Source of the DNA: Halomonas sp. CH40
GTDB taxonomy: Bacteria; Pseudomonadota; Gammaproteobacteria; Pseudomonadales; Halomonadaceae
Assembly: GCA_041875495.1 (NCBI GenBank)
Contig: CP112982.1
Coordinates: 2,976,001-3,040,000 of the forward strand
DNA: 64,000 nt
Direction: 5' to 3'
Position 1 is the stretch's first letter; each line of letters opens with the position of its first letter. This document shows, in pieces, positions 1-13,104 of this stretch. The position numbers and the translations under genes are program-made. Under the pieces are notes generated by a model. It was not told the origin of the DNA. It saw nothing but the letters and a program-made list of their open reading frames with translations, and did no database searches.

Positions 1-409
1 GCAGCTGCGAGCCCTGCATGGCACCCGCCTGACGAGCCACTTCGCGGCCGTTTTTGAACACTATCAGGGTAGGAATACTGCGGATGCCAAAGCGCCCCGC
101 CAGGGCGGATTGGGCTTCGGTATCAAGTTTGGCGAAGCGCATATTCGGCTCTAACGCCTGGGCTGTCTGGGCAAAAACAGGCGCCATCATTTTGCACGGG
201 CCGCACCAAGAGGCCCAGAAATCAACCACCACAGGTAACTCGCTGCGCTCAACCACCGCGCTGAAATTGGCCTGGGTCAGGTTAATCGGCTCACCGTTAA
301 ACAGTGGCGCCTTGCATTTGCCGCATTTAGGGCCATCCGCTAACCGCGCTGCGTTGACGCGATTAATGGCATGGCAGTGTGCACAGCCCAAGGTAACAGT
401 GTCTGACAT
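1..409 (-). CDS. trxC: Thioredoxin 2 (TrxC), C-terminus cut by window edge
   Basis: A cytoplasmic disulfide reductase with an N-terminal zinc-binding module. Two CxxC pairs (C9/C12 and C29/C32) form the zinc site that separates thioredoxin 2 from thioredoxin 1. The thioredoxin fold follows, with the active site WCGPC at residues 68-72 and the cis-proline segment SIPT further on. The frame is open to the left edge (136 codons seen of roughly 145 expected), so only the last few residues are missing. The start ATG at 409 has a strong ribosome-binding site (AGGAGG) just upstream and fits the family N-terminus. In other bacteria trxC responds to oxidative stress. The gene is transcribed alone here, with its own promoter. 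Identity is very secure. Confidence 0.95.
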   Translation of the reverse strand, partial: MSDTVTLGCAHCHAINRVNAARLADGPKCGKCKAPLFNGEPINLTQANFSAVVERSELPVVVDFWASWCGPCKMMAPVFAQTAQALEPNMRFAKLDTEAQSALAGRFGIRSIPTLIVFKNGREVARQAGAMQGSQL

Positions 410-441
410 GGCAACCTCCTTATATGTGCATACATGAACTG

Positions 442-470
442 AATATAGGGGCACATAAGGAGGTAAACAA
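442..470 (-). promoter_or_regulatory. Putative sigma-70 promoter of trxC inside an inverted repeat
   Basis: On the minus strand there is a -35 like TTGTTT (465-470), a 17-nt spacer and a -10 like TATATT (442-447), followed by a short leader and the trxC ribosome-binding site. The -10 lies between two imperfect inverted arms, 415-429 and 451-463, that differ only by a 2-nt gap. The arms could be an operator. This is a sequence match only. Confidence 0.45.
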
Positions 471-590
471 CCCATAGGGTCAAGCGGAACCTGTGTGCAG
501 CGACTGTTCAGGCAAGCCGATGTACAATAGTTTAAATTAGACCAACAGCATCGCTGCCAGCCCTAAATACAACCAGCGTTCAGACGCTGA

Positions 591-1298
591 TCAGCCAGTC
601 CGGCGACACCCGGTTGGCTGCTGCTCAGCGTGAGTCTTTTCACGCCAGTCCAGGCGCTGCCAGCCTTCCATAGCGGCAATTTCCGCCAATACAGAGTCAG
701 GATTGACTACGACAGGCTTGTTGACGGCGTTTAGCAGTGGCACATCATTACGTGAATCCGAATAAAACGTGGTGTAAAGCTTGCCAAGGCCTTGTTGTTC
801 CTTCCATTGATGAAAACGGGTGACCTTGCCACTCCGATAGGACAGAACTCCAGTGGTCGCGCCGGTGTAGCGCCCTTGTGCTAGCGCAGGCTCCACGGCA
901 ATCACATGAGGCACGCCCAATGCCGCAGCGATCGGGCCAACCAGGTGTTGAGAAGAAGCCGAAATGATGACCAGGGAATCCCCTGCCGCACGGTGCGCTT
1001 CAATCGTTTCCCGCGCTTGCGGAAAAATCGTCGGCATGACATGACGGCCAACAAAACCAGTGACGCAAGCATTGACCGCATCTACTTCACGCCCTCGCAA
1101 AGGGGCAAGCGTCATTTCCAGGTAGGTTTCAAGCTTAAGTTTGCCTGCATGATAGGCCTCCTGCATCGCTTGGGCCGCTGCCAGAAACTCTCCGGAATTG
1201 CTCACCCAGCCGAGGTCAATCATTTCCCAGTTCCACAGCTCGCTGCAGTCACCGTCCAGCAAGGTGTCATCCAGATCAAACAACGTTAGTCGTTGCAT
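591..1298 (-). CDS. HAD-superfamily subfamily IB phosphatase
   Basis: A 235-residue haloacid dehalogenase-type hydrolase of the SerB-like IB group. Motif I is DLDDT near residue 8 (D8 nucleophile, D10 acid/base). Motif II is the serine in VIISASS. The Lys of motif III lies in the GKVTRF segment, and motif IV is the acidic SDSRND stretch that binds magnesium. Such proteins dephosphorylate small metabolites, and the substrate cannot be read from sequence. The frame can be opened further upstream to 1349, but the ATG at 1298 is preferred because motif I then sits at the usual distance from the N-terminus and a GGGAGG ribosome-binding site precedes it. It is a monocistronic gene between trxC and a glutathione peroxidase gene, with no obvious operon partner. 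Confidence 0.85.
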   Translation of the reverse strand: MQRLTLFDLDDTLLDGDCSELWNWEMIDLGWVSNSGEFLAAAQAMQEAYHAGKLKLETYLEMTLAPLRGREVDAVNACVTGFVGRHVMPTIFPQARETIEAHRAAGDSLVIISASSQHLVGPIAAALGVPHVIAVEPALAQGRYTGATTGVLSYRSGKVTRFHQWKEQQGLGKLYTTFYSDSRNDVPLLNAVNKPVVVNPDSVLAEIAAMEGWQRLDWREKTHAEQQPTGCRRTG

Positions 1299-1401
1299 AG
1301 TGCCCTCCCGACTTGTTGAGACGAAAACGTTAAGGCAAACGCATGACAATGGTGTGAAACAAGATGAAAATTGGACAGAACATTTGTCGTTGATTACTAC
1401 T

Positions 1402-1980
1402 TTATTGTAATGTTACCTCAATCGCACGGCGCATCGCGCCTGATTCCGGGCGTACGTTGGAGGGAAAGTGCGCCACCACCTCACCCTCTGACGAGACCAG
1501 ATATTTGGTGAAATTCCAGCGTGGCGCTTCAGATTGACGTGCCAGTTCCGCAAACACAGGATGAGCGTTTTCGCCTCGCACATGCACAGGTGCCAGCATA
1601 TCAAAGGTCACTCCAAAGTTGACGAAACAGACATCAGCGGCGCCTTCTTCGTCAATTTCCTGATTAAAGTCATTAGATGAGAAACCAACAACGGCCAACC
1701 CTTTGGGGCCGTAGCGCTGATGAAGCGCTTCCAGCCCTTCAAACTGGTCAGTGAAACCGCAGCGACTGGCGGTATTCACCATTAACACAGGACGGTCATC
1801 AATTAATACTTCAAGATTGACGGTCTCACTGGAATGCAAGCGGCGCATCTCATGTGCTTGCCAGTCAGCTGCCTGAACACTGCTGCTTGCGAACAGCAGT
1901 ATCAACACCACCCCAAACACAGTAGACAAATGGCGATTTGATCGACCAATGCTTATCTGATGACCCGTAAGCAACCCCAT
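1402..1980 (-). CDS. Secreted glutathione peroxidase-family protein
   Basis: A 192-residue thiol peroxidase of the glutathione peroxidase family. The catalytic cysteine is C74 in NTASRCGF (cysteine, not selenocysteine). The tetrad partners are recognisable as the Gln of the SSNDFNQE segment, and Trp and Asn in RWNFTKYL. In bacteria these enzymes usually take electrons from thioredoxin rather than glutathione. With the start at 1980 the protein has a positively charged N-terminus, a hydrophobic stretch (about residues 20-31) and an Ala-x-Ala-like site near residue 37. This looks like a signal peptide and implies a periplasmic enzyme. An ATG 39 nt further upstream is possible but would put 13 extra residues before the signal. 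The gene probably forms its own unit. Confidence 0.85.
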   Translation of the reverse strand: MGLLTGHQISIGRSNRHLSTVFGVVLILLFASSSVQAADWQAHEMRRLHSSETVNLEVLIDDRPVLMVNTASRCGFTDQFEGLEALHQRYGPKGLAVVGFSSNDFNQEIDEEGAADVCFVNFGVTFDMLAPVHVRGENAHPVFAELARQSEAPRWNFTKYLVSSEGEVVAHFPSNVRPESGAMRRAIEVTLQ

Positions 1981-2185
1981 TGGATAATCTCTCTCTATAG
2001 ACAAACGGTGTAGAAACATTCAAGCTTAAAACATATACAGTATAAAAACTGAAATAACTACCTGTAAAAGATTTATATCATGTATTAGCTGGTTGCAAAC
2101 AGCTTAATCGTATTAGTACTTTTTGTTACGTATTGATTATATCTTAATTGTCTTATTGACCTGCATATGGCGTAACATGCGGGCC

Positions 2186-2371
2186 CTATTTTTTTATTAG
2201 CAATAATTCAAGATAATCGAGAGCACCATCAATATCGTTTTTTGCAATAAAGTGATAACGGAAGCGTCTATCAGAAGGGCAGGAGAATTCAAGGGGCAAA
2301 AGAATGGAGGTCTGACAGACTCGCCCCATCATGTGCAGAACCGGCTGACCGGAACTGACCCGTACGACCAT
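2186..2371 (-). CDS. Doubtful 61-residue ORF in a 408-base intergenic region
   Basis: Between the glutathione peroxidase start (1980) and the GGDEF/EAL gene (2389) the DNA is AT-rich and holds no secure gene. This small frame ends in an ILLLIKK-like tail and matches no family I recognise. It has no well-placed ribosome-binding site: the only GGGAG lies 13 nt before the ATG. Its start is 17 bp from the divergent GTG at 2389, so the two genes could not have independent promoters there. The rest of the gap (1981-2185) presumably holds the peroxidase promoter. I would not call this real without expression or conservation data. Confidence 0.15.
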   Translation of the reverse strand: MVVRVSSGQPVLHMMGRVCQTSILLPLEFSCPSDRRFRYHFIAKNDIDGALDYLELLLIKK

Positions 2372-2388
2372 GTTATTAGGGGACTCCC

Positions 2389-5300
2389 GTGAAGCATACT
2401 GAACTGCCTGTCAATGAAATGAAACGCTTGGAAGAGCTATGGCGCTATAGCCTGCATGACAAACAAAACGATTCTGCCCTGGATGCCATTACACAATTGG
2501 TTGCCAGTTTTTTTAATGTGCCTATCGTGCTGGTGTCATTTGTCGATCAAGAGAGTCAATGGTTCAAAAGCCGTTTCGGTCTTTCCGAGACCCAGACGCC
2601 GCGCAATATTTCCTTCTGTGCCCATGCCATCCTTGAAGAGAAGTCGATTTTAGAAATCAAGGATACTCGTAAGGATTCGCGCTTTTGCGAAAATCCGCTC
2701 GTCACCGGGCCACCCTATGTCAGGTATTACGCCGGTGCGGCGCTGATAACCCCTGACGGTTTGAAACTGGGCACCTTGTGCATTATTGACTCGCAACCAA
2801 GAGATTTTTCTGCTGACAAACTTCAGGAACTCAACCTTTTTGCTCATCGCGTTATCGAGCACTTAGAAGTATTACGCTTACAACGTCTGCTCGATATTGT
2901 TGATAAATCAGATGTGGGCCTTTGGGAACTGGATGTTGGCTCTAACGCCAGCTGGTGGAGCGATACCTTGTTTCGTTTGTTCGATACTGATGAGGTACTT
3001 CGCGGCAAAAAGATCCCAAGGGAAAGCCGCTATGAATCTGAATCACAACAAAAACTTGAAAAAAAGCTTTCAACAGCCGTCGCCACCGGCCAGCCATTTT
3101 CAGTCCAGCTGAAGTTGAAGCGCCCGGATCATATGCCGCCTGCGTGGGTCAACGTCACCGCTACCGCTGTCGAAACCAATGGTCAGGTGACACACCTTGC
3201 GGGTACTGTTCGAAATATCACATCGTTGAAGGATAAAGAAGCTCGCCTGGCTCGCCATGCCAGACTTGAGCAGCTTATAAGCGAGCTACAGGAAGAGTTT
3301 ATCCGTGACAACCAGACAAGCGATACCTTCAAACACGCACTGGAAAAACTGCTGGTTGCCACTGAAAGTGAAGCCGGTTTTATCGGTGAGGTTTGCTATC
3401 GTCAGGACAGCACTACACCTTATTTAAAAATGCATGCATTGACCGATATTTCATGGGACAAGGCCGAGTTTGAAAGCTTCAAGGCAACCGCTCCTCAGGG
3501 TATGGAGTTTACGCAGTTAAAGTCGCTGTTTGGTCGCGTCATTCTTGACAAGACAACCATTATTTCCAATGCGCCTGATAATGACTGGCGCCGCTCGGGC
3601 AACCTTCCTGAAGGCCACCCGAACCTCGATTGCTTTATTGGACTGCCAGTATTCGACGATTACGGCGATATCCTGGCCGTAGTCGGGCTAGCGAACCGTA
3701 AGCGGGGATACGATAAAGAATTTGCCCATGAGCTTGCCCCCTTGCAGCAAAGAATTGGACAGCTAATCACAACGCTCACCTTGCGCAATGAGCAACAGCG
3801 TTCTCGGGAGCGTCTGGAAATGGCCGCTCGGGTATTTGACTCCAGTCATAACGCCATCATGATTACCGATGCCGAGAATTGTATTCTCGACGTCAACCCT
3901 GTATTTGAGACGGAAACAGGTTACAGCCGCCAGGAAATATTGGGTAAGAACACAGCTTTCCTGACCGCGGAAGGGCATCTTCCAGCGCTCAATCAAAGCC
4001 TTTGTGATGCTCAGAACCATCACGATTATTGGGAAGGTGAAGTACTTAACAAGCGTAAAGATGGGGAGCTTTTACCTCAATACCTGTCGATTTCAATTGT
4101 CCGTAACACCTTAGGCGCTATCAGCCATCAAGTCGTTGTATTTACTGATTTACGGCGCATCAAGCAACACGATAAAGAGCTGTATCGCATCAGCCACTTC
4201 GACCCTTTGACACATCTGCCCAATCGCATGCACTTGATGCAGCTGATGCATGAAGCGATTCGTCAAAGTAACGACCACCAGGGGCTTGCGATTGCGGTGA
4301 TTGACCTGGATCGCTTTAACAGCATCAATCAAGTGCTCGGCTCGGAGGCCGGTGATGCCCTTCTGATTGAAATAAGTGACAGACTCTCTGATCAGCTGAA
4401 TAAAGGTGAAACCGTCGCACGTATGAGTGGCGATGAATTTGGTTTAATCCTCATCCATAGCCCGCACCTGCTCGACCGCCTGGATAGACTGTTGTCAGAT
4501 ATTGTCACCGTTCAGTCGTTGCCGACTGGGAACCTGCTAACGATCACGGGTAGCATGGGAGTAACCTTCTACCCGGATGATAACGCCGATCCAGACACCC
4601 TTCTGCGTCATGCCGATCAGGCCATGTACCGTGCCAAGGAGGAAGGCGGAAACCGCTATATTATCTTTAACACTGACCATGAACAGGAACTCAAGTCAGC
4701 CCAGCGACTACGTAAAGACATTGCTCATGGACTGCAACACGATGAATTTGTGCTTGAATTGCAACCTCAGGTAGATGCCAGAACCCTTGAACTGGTGGGC
4801 GTGGAAGCTCTGATTCGCTGGCACCACCCTGAAGGGCGGCGTATGCCCGATGATTTTCTGCCCTATATCGTCAACTCCATTCTTGAACATGATATCGATG
4901 AATGGGTCGTCATGCAGGCATTCAAGTTGCTTGATCTGTGGCGGTTAGAAGCGCCAGAGCTCACCCTCAGCATCAACCTGACCCCCCAGACACTGGCGAA
5001 TAAAACCTTGATCGCCATGTTGGATAACGCCTTGCGCTACTATCCGGACGTGGACATGAACCGGTTGCATGTAGAGGTGCTTGAATCAGCGGCTATTGAA
5101 GAACTCAATATTGCCACTGATGTAATGAAAGCCTGCCAGGCGCGTGGCGTGCGGGTGGCACTGGATGACTTTGGGACGGGTTACTCATCATTAACGTACC
5201 TTAAAGGCTTGCCTGCTGATATTGTCAAGATTGACCGCAGTTTTGTCATCGACATGCTGGAAAACGCCGACGACCTGGCCATCGTCGAGAGTGTCATTTA

Positions 5301-5469
5301 TCTGGCAAAGCGTTTTAATAAGACTGTTGTCGCAGAAGGCGTTGAAACAAAGGCACATATCGAAGCTCTGCATCGCCTTGGGTGCGATATTCTTCAAGGC
5401 TATGGCATTGCCAAACCCATGCCTGTTGAACAGTTCAATATCTGGCGGTGTCAGTGTCTGCAGCAGTAG
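2389..5469 (+). CDS. GAF-PAS-GAF-PAS-GGDEF-EAL cyclic-di-GMP turnover protein
   Basis: A 1026-residue cytosolic signalling protein with no membrane segments. Domains in order are an N-terminal GAF (about 25-160), a PAS (about 170-285), a second GAF (about 295-460), a second PAS (about 478-595), a GGDEF diguanylate cyclase (about 600-765) and an EAL phosphodiesterase (about 775-1020). The cyclase signature is SGDEF near residue 680 instead of GGDEF. Related variants can still be active. The EAL domain looks intact: EAL at about 806, a VEVLES segment, DDFGTGYSS at about 926 and the KIDRSF lysine. Phosphodiesterase activity is therefore likely and cyclase activity possible. The start is GTG at 2389 with AGGGG seven bases upstream. 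An in-frame ATG at 2416 is the alternative. The gene converges with a receiver-only protein 33 bp away, which may act in the same pathway. Confidence 0.92.
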   Translation: MKHTELPVNEMKRLEELWRYSLHDKQNDSALDAITQLVASFFNVPIVLVSFVDQESQWFKSRFGLSETQTPRNISFCAHAILEEKSILEIKDTRKDSRFCENPLVTGPPYVRYYAGAALITPDGLKLGTLCIIDSQPRDFSADKLQELNLFAHRVIEHLEVLRLQRLLDIVDKSDVGLWELDVGSNASWWSDTLFRLFDTDEVLRGKKIPRESRYESESQQKLEKKLSTAVATGQPFSVQLKLKRPDHMPPAWVNVTATAVETNGQVTHLAGTVRNITSLKDKEARLARHARLEQLISELQEEFIRDNQTSDTFKHALEKLLVATESEAGFIGEVCYRQDSTTPYLKMHALTDISWDKAEFESFKATAPQGMEFTQLKSLFGRVILDKTTIISNAPDNDWRRSGNLPEGHPNLDCFIGLPVFDDYGDILAVVGLANRKRGYDKEFAHELAPLQQRIGQLITTLTLRNEQQRSRERLEMAARVFDSSHNAIMITDAENCILDVNPVFETETGYSRQEILGKNTAFLTAEGHLPALNQSLCDAQNHHDYWEGEVLNKRKDGELLPQYLSISIVRNTLGAISHQVVVFTDLRRIKQHDKELYRISHFDPLTHLPNRMHLMQLMHEAIRQSNDHQGLAIAVIDLDRFNSINQVLGSEAGDALLIEISDRLSDQLNKGETVARMSGDEFGLILIHSPHLLDRLDRLLSDIVTVQSLPTGNLLTITGSMGVTFYPDDNADPDTLLRHADQAMYRAKEEGGNRYIIFNTDHEQELKSAQRLRKDIAHGLQHDEFVLELQPQVDARTLELVGVEALIRWHHPEGRRMPDDFLPYIVNSILEHDIDEWVVMQAFKLLDLWRLEAPELTLSINLTPQTLANKTLIAMLDNALRYYPDVDMNRLHVEVLESAAIEELNIATDVMKACQARGVRVALDDFGTGYSSLTYLKGLPADIVKIDRSFVIDMLENADDLAIVESVIYLAKRFNKTVVAEGVETKAHIEALHRLGCDILQGYGIAKPMPVEQFNIWRCQCLQQ

Positions 5470-5502
5470 TGCGCTGCATTTCTATCCTGTGTGGTTTTTC
5501 AG

Positions 5503-5985
5503 TTATTGCTGTTTGCGATTCACAAGGAATCGAGAAAGTGCTTCTGTCAGGGCCATAACCTGCATGGGTTTCGTCAACACGTCCTGCATACCAGCCTCAA
5601 GACAACGCTGATGATCATTTGCAGATGTACTTGCAGTAAAGCCTAGTATCGGCAAGCTGTAACCCTGTGCACGGAGACGTCGAGTAGTTTCAGGCCCATC
5701 CATGATGGGCATCTGCATATCCATCAATATCAGGTCTATATGTGCTGATGCCAGCTTGTCGATACCCTCTTGCCCATTGTTGGCCACAATGACTGTATAA
5801 CCTAAACTAGTCAAAATCTTGCGTGCGATTACCTGATTGAGCACATCGTCCTCAACCACCATAATCGATGCACACGACACGCCCTCTGGGCGGTCAGCAC
5901 CCTGTGCTGTGTAATGTTGAGCATGATTTTTGACAGGACCACTGATAGTACCTAGCAATCGACTGACAGTGGATTTGATCTGCAT
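5503..5985 (-). CDS. Single-domain response regulator (CheY-like receiver)
   Basis: A 160-residue protein with a roughly 38-residue variable N-terminus followed by one receiver domain. The acidic pocket is E45/D46/D47, the phosphoacceptor is D89 in LILMDMQMP, T117 is the switch threonine and K139 (TKP) is the conserved lysine, so phosphorylation chemistry is complete. No output domain follows. The MDMQMPIMDG signature is typical of receivers attached to hybrid kinases, so this protein probably takes phosphate from a hybrid kinase or phosphorelay coded elsewhere. The gene converges with the GGDEF/EAL gene, and co-function is only an inference from proximity. It is transcribed toward that gene, away from the rRNA operon. 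Confidence 0.88.
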   Translation of the reverse strand: MQIKSTVSRLLGTISGPVKNHAQHYTAQGADRPEGVSCASIMVVEDDVLNQVIARKILTSLGYTVIVANNGQEGIDKLASAHIDLILMDMQMPIMDGPETTRRLRAQGYSLPILGFTASTSANDHQRCLEAGMQDVLTKPMQVMALTEALSRFLVNRKQQ

Positions 5986-6147
5986 AAGCCCCTCATATTT
6001 TAAAAATGCATGACTGGCATGATTGATGACAGCTTTAGATAAGGGCTTATCCTAGGGTATTTACACAGTGCAGACTGAAAACAATTGCAACCCTGGCTAT
6101 ACACGCTCCGCACAGCAACACACTCTGGGCATGGTATGTTTTTACAA

Positions 6148-6201
6148 GTGAATCGTGAATCGTGAATCGTGAATCGTGAATCGTGAATCGTGAATCGTGA
6201 A
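6148..6201. repeat. Heptanucleotide tandem repeat, 7.7 copies of GTGAATC
   Basis: Seven perfect consecutive copies of GTGAATC (6148-6196) followed by a partial GTGAA. The array lies in the gap between the receiver gene start (5985) and the rRNA operon terminators. It produces spurious overlapping frames rich in FTIHDSR. Perfect copies suggest recent slippage, so copy number may vary between strains. The rest of 5986-6218 has no gene and presumably carries the receiver promoter. Confidence 0.95.
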
Positions 6202-6218
6202 CAGAAAAGCAAAGCCTT

Positions 6219-6241
6219 CTGCCGGAGGGCAAGGTTTTTTT
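6219..6241. terminator. Possible second terminator of the rRNA operon
   Basis: An imperfect stem of CCTT/TGCC type with a GGA loop is followed by seven T on the plus strand. On the minus strand the same stem is followed by CTTTGCTTTT. It could back up the stronger terminator at 6255-6289. Confidence 0.4.
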
Positions 6242-6254
6242 AACACACGCACAG

Positions 6255-6289
6255 CAAAACGCCCCATACACGGTGTGCATGGGGCGTTT
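6255..6289 (-). terminator. Rho-independent terminator of the rRNA operon
   Basis: A perfect 11-bp stem (6257-6267 with 6279-6289) closes an 11-nt loop, followed on the minus strand by a T run. It lies immediately after the 5S rRNA. Confidence 0.88.
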
Positions 6290-6300
6290 CTATATAGGTG

Positions 6301-6416
6301 CCTGACGATGACCTACTCTCGCATGGGGAGACCCCACACTACCATCGGCGCTAAGCGGTTTCACTGCTGAGTTCGGCAAGGGATCAGGTGGTTCCCACTC
6401 GCTATGGTCGTCAGGC
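6301..6416 (-). rRNA. rrf: 5S ribosomal RNA
   Basis: About 116 nt. The ends GCCTGACGACC and GGTCATCGTCAGGC pair to form helix I. Internal stretches typical of gammaproteobacterial 5S (CCGAACTCAG, GTAGTGTGGGG, GCGAGAGTAGG) are all present. It is the last gene of the operon. The exact termini are estimated to within a few bases. Confidence 0.96.
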
Positions 6417-6546
6417 GTAACAGGTGATATAACAAGCTGATTCAACGGCGTTCAATGGCCGCTGCGTAATGTCGGTGATCGTCTCTGCGTATCCGGTGCG
6501 CTTTCGCGCGTCGTTATCACTGCAACCAGACCCCTTGGGTGTTATA

Positions 6547-9433
<2,887 letters not shown>

Positions 9434-9769
9434 CTATAACCCGAAGGAGTCTGGTCGCGCAATGATAACGATTGCCGGATACGCTTGAGACGTATCACAC
9501 AACAATTTACTACGTACACCTTTTTTCAGGCAGGGTCTCACCACGTAAAACGTGATGAATCACTGACCTTTCAAAAGGTTTATCAGCTTGATATATCTTG
9601 TTAAAGAGCGACTGCTATGCGCAGTGATAAAAGAACCGATAAGGAAGACGTTTTCTTCCAAGCGCATCTGTTGCCAGAGGCGTGTGTTCGTTTATCACTG
9701 CGCAATGTCAGCGTTTATCTGATCAGGTAATTCATTGTGAGCGCTTACCGCGAGGGATGATGCATCGTT
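9434..9769 (-). other. 16S-23S spacer without tRNA genes; carries boxA
   Basis: A 336-nt internal transcribed spacer. I looked for the Ile and Ala tRNAs usual in gammaproteobacterial rRNA operons and found neither the T-loop nor the acceptor sequences. A boxA-like antitermination element (GCTCTTTAACA on the transcript) lies at about 9598-9610. The rest would be the 23S 5' and 16S 3' processing stems. Confidence 0.8.
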
Positions 9770-11302
<1,533 letters not shown>

Positions 11303-11496
11303 AAAATCATTGTGATGCTTACTTGTCACCCAAAGGTGACAAAAGCGCATCAAACTTGGCTCAAGGTTCAAACGAATTCATTCAACTATTGTTTAAAAAC
11401 TTACGTTTAAAAACTGTCGTTCTCATGACCGCTTGCCTTGATAGTTGGTGATTTATCACCCTCATCGGCAAGCGCCCACATGAATTACCTGATCAA

Positions 11497-11510
11497 ATTT
11501 TTAAAGAGCT
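11497..11510 (-). promoter_or_regulatory. boxA antitermination element in the 16S leader
   Basis: The transcript strand reads AGCTCTTTAAAAA about 195 nt upstream of 16S, matching the boxA recognised by NusB/S10 in rRNA leaders. A second copy occurs in the spacer. Confidence 0.65.
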
Positions 11511-11578
11511 GTTCGCGAGACGGTTATTAACCTTTGTCATTCGGTGACCTGAATGACTTGCCTCAGCGAGGAAGGCGT

Positions 11579-11606
11579 ATTCTACGCATTCCTGTGTGTT
11601 TGTCAA
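11579..11606 (-). promoter_or_regulatory. rRNA operon promoter (P1-like)
   Basis: On the minus strand a perfect -35 TTGACA (11601-11606), a 16-nt spacer and a -10 TAGAAT (11579-11584). The start site would lie near 11572, about 270 nt upstream of 16S. The 16-nt spacing is the one typical of rRNA P1 promoters. The rest of 11303-11820 holds only leader and promoter DNA. Confidence 0.78.
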
Positions 11607-11820
11607 CTGCTGATTTCGATACCGTGTTGCGATCGATTTCAGCGAGGAAAGTTAACGCGGCAACTTCTCGCCGACGTTTTCTCTAACCCTCTGACAAACC
11701 GAAGGTTTTCACCTCCGAACTTACGAATAAGTACCGCTGGTAACGCTGTGCGTCCCCGGCAGCGGATGCGTACTTTACGGATTTACCGGCGGGGATGCAA
11801 GGGCTATTTGAAAAAATGTT

Positions 11821-13020
11821 TTAAGCAAGCGTCACACGGGCGTAACGCTTCTTACCGGCCTGAATAACATAGACCTGCCCCGTTGCCAACATCGTATCCT
11901 GGGCAACGACGTCGCCGTCGACTTTGACGCTGCCATTTTTCAGCATGTCTTTGGCCTGGGCACTGTTCTTGGTCAGGCCGGAGCGATTAAGTACGGCCGC
12001 AATAGGTGCTTGCTCGCCCCCTTCAAAATCCACTGCGACTTCAGGCAAGTCTTCTGGCAGCTCACCATCCGCCAACTGATTGCCCGCAGATTTGTGCGCG
12101 TTAGCCGCCGCCTCATCACCGTGATAACGGGCAATCAACTCACGTGCCAGTTCCATTTTGATATCACGCGGATTCGCACCCTGTTCAGCGCTCTGCTTGA
12201 GTGCGTCAATTTCTTCATTGGATTTTAGAGAGAGCAGCTCAAAATATCGCCACATCAAACTATCAGGCATCGACACCAGCTTGTTGAACATGGAGCCTGG
12301 CGCTTCATCAACTCCCACATAGTTACCCAGCGACTTTGACATTTTCTGCACGCCGTCCAGCCCTTCAAGCAGCGGCATGGTGATAACGACCTGCGGCTCC
12401 TGGCCAAAGTGCTTTTGTATTTCCCGCCCCATCAGCAGGTTGAATTTCTGATCGGTTCCGCCGAGCTCCACATCAGCTTCCAGGGCAACGGAATCGTAGC
12501 CCTGAACGAGCGGATAGAGAAATTCATGAATGGCAATTGACTGATTAGCCCGATAGCGCTTCTCAAAATCATCGCGTTCAAGCATACGCGCCACCGTACT
12601 CTGCGCAGCCAGCTCAATCATCTTGGCGGCACTTAGCTCACCAAACCACTCAGCATTGAAGCGCACTTCGGTTTTTTCGGGGTCAAGGATCTTGAAGACC
12701 TGTTCCTTGTAGGTTTCAGCATTAGCTTTTACGTCTGCTTCGGTTAGCGGCTTGCGCGTGACGTTCTTACCCGTGGGGTCACCAATACGCCCGGTGAAAT
12801 CGCCGATCAAAAAAATAACCGTATGGCCAAGATCCTGAAACTGGCGCATCTTGGTCAGCAAAACACTGTGCCCCAGGTGCAGATCAGGCGCGGTGGGGTC
12901 GAATCCGGCTTTGATGCGCAACTTGCGACCCGAAGCGAGCTTTTGCTTCAGTTCATCTTCAACCAGAATTTCATGCGTACCGCGCGACAGTAACGCCAGC
13001 GCCTGATCCACCTCACTCAT
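11821..13020 (-). CDS. tyrS: Tyrosyl-tRNA synthetase
   Basis: A 399-residue class I aminoacyl-tRNA synthetase that charges tRNA(Tyr) in the cytosol. The HIGH-type motif is HLGH at residues 48-51 within [11 protein letters not shown], and the KMSKS loop appears intact in [10 protein letters not shown]. The C-terminal S4-like RNA-binding domain (about 335-399) contains the [10 protein letters not shown] helix and the typical GSVKVDG turn. Length and motifs fit the TyrZ/TyrS subgroup of about 400 residues. It lies upstream of, and in the same direction as, the rRNA operon, but a separate strong promoter lies between them. It is divergent from anmK, and the shared 197-bp region contains a 10-bp inverted repeat. 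Confidence 0.97.
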   Translation of the reverse strand: MSEVDQALALLSRGTHEILVEDELKQKLASGRKLRIKAGFDPTAPDLHLGHSVLLTKMRQFQDLGHTVIFLIGDFTGRIGDPTGKNVTRKPLTEADVKANAETYKEQVFKILDPEKTEVRFNAEWFGELSAAKMIELAAQSTVARMLERDDFEKRYRANQSIAIHEFLYPLVQGYDSVALEADVELGGTDQKFNLLMGREIQKHFGQEPQVVITMPLLEGLDGVQKMSKSLGNYVGVDEAPGSMFNKLVSMPDSLMWRYFELLSLKSNEEIDALKQSAEQGANPRDIKMELARELIARYHGDEAAANAHKSAGNQLADGELPEDLPEVAVDFEGGEQAPIAAVLNRSGLTKNSAQAKDMLKNGSVKVDGDVVAQDTMLATGQVYVIQAGKKRYARVTLA

Positions 13021-13065
13021 TGCCTCTTCTCTCCGTTAGACTCGAACCACCCAATACAGGGCGCT

Positions 13066-13104
13066 AGAATGATCAATAATGTGCGATGTTACCATGATCA
13101 TTCT
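13066..13104. promoter_or_regulatory. Perfect 10-bp inverted repeat in the tyrS/anmK divergent region
   Basis: AGAATGATCA (13066-13075) and TGATCATTCT (13095-13104) are exact reverse complements separated by 19 bp, so their centres are 29 bp apart. There is no T run, so a terminator is unlikely. An operator for a dimeric regulator of tyrS and/or anmK is possible. The function is not known. Confidence 0.5.

Noticed and set aside
6000..6280. Two overlapping minus-strand frames with repeated FTIHDSR
   Set aside because: They are produced by the heptanucleotide repeat being read in different frames. There is no ribosome-binding site and the composition is not protein-like.
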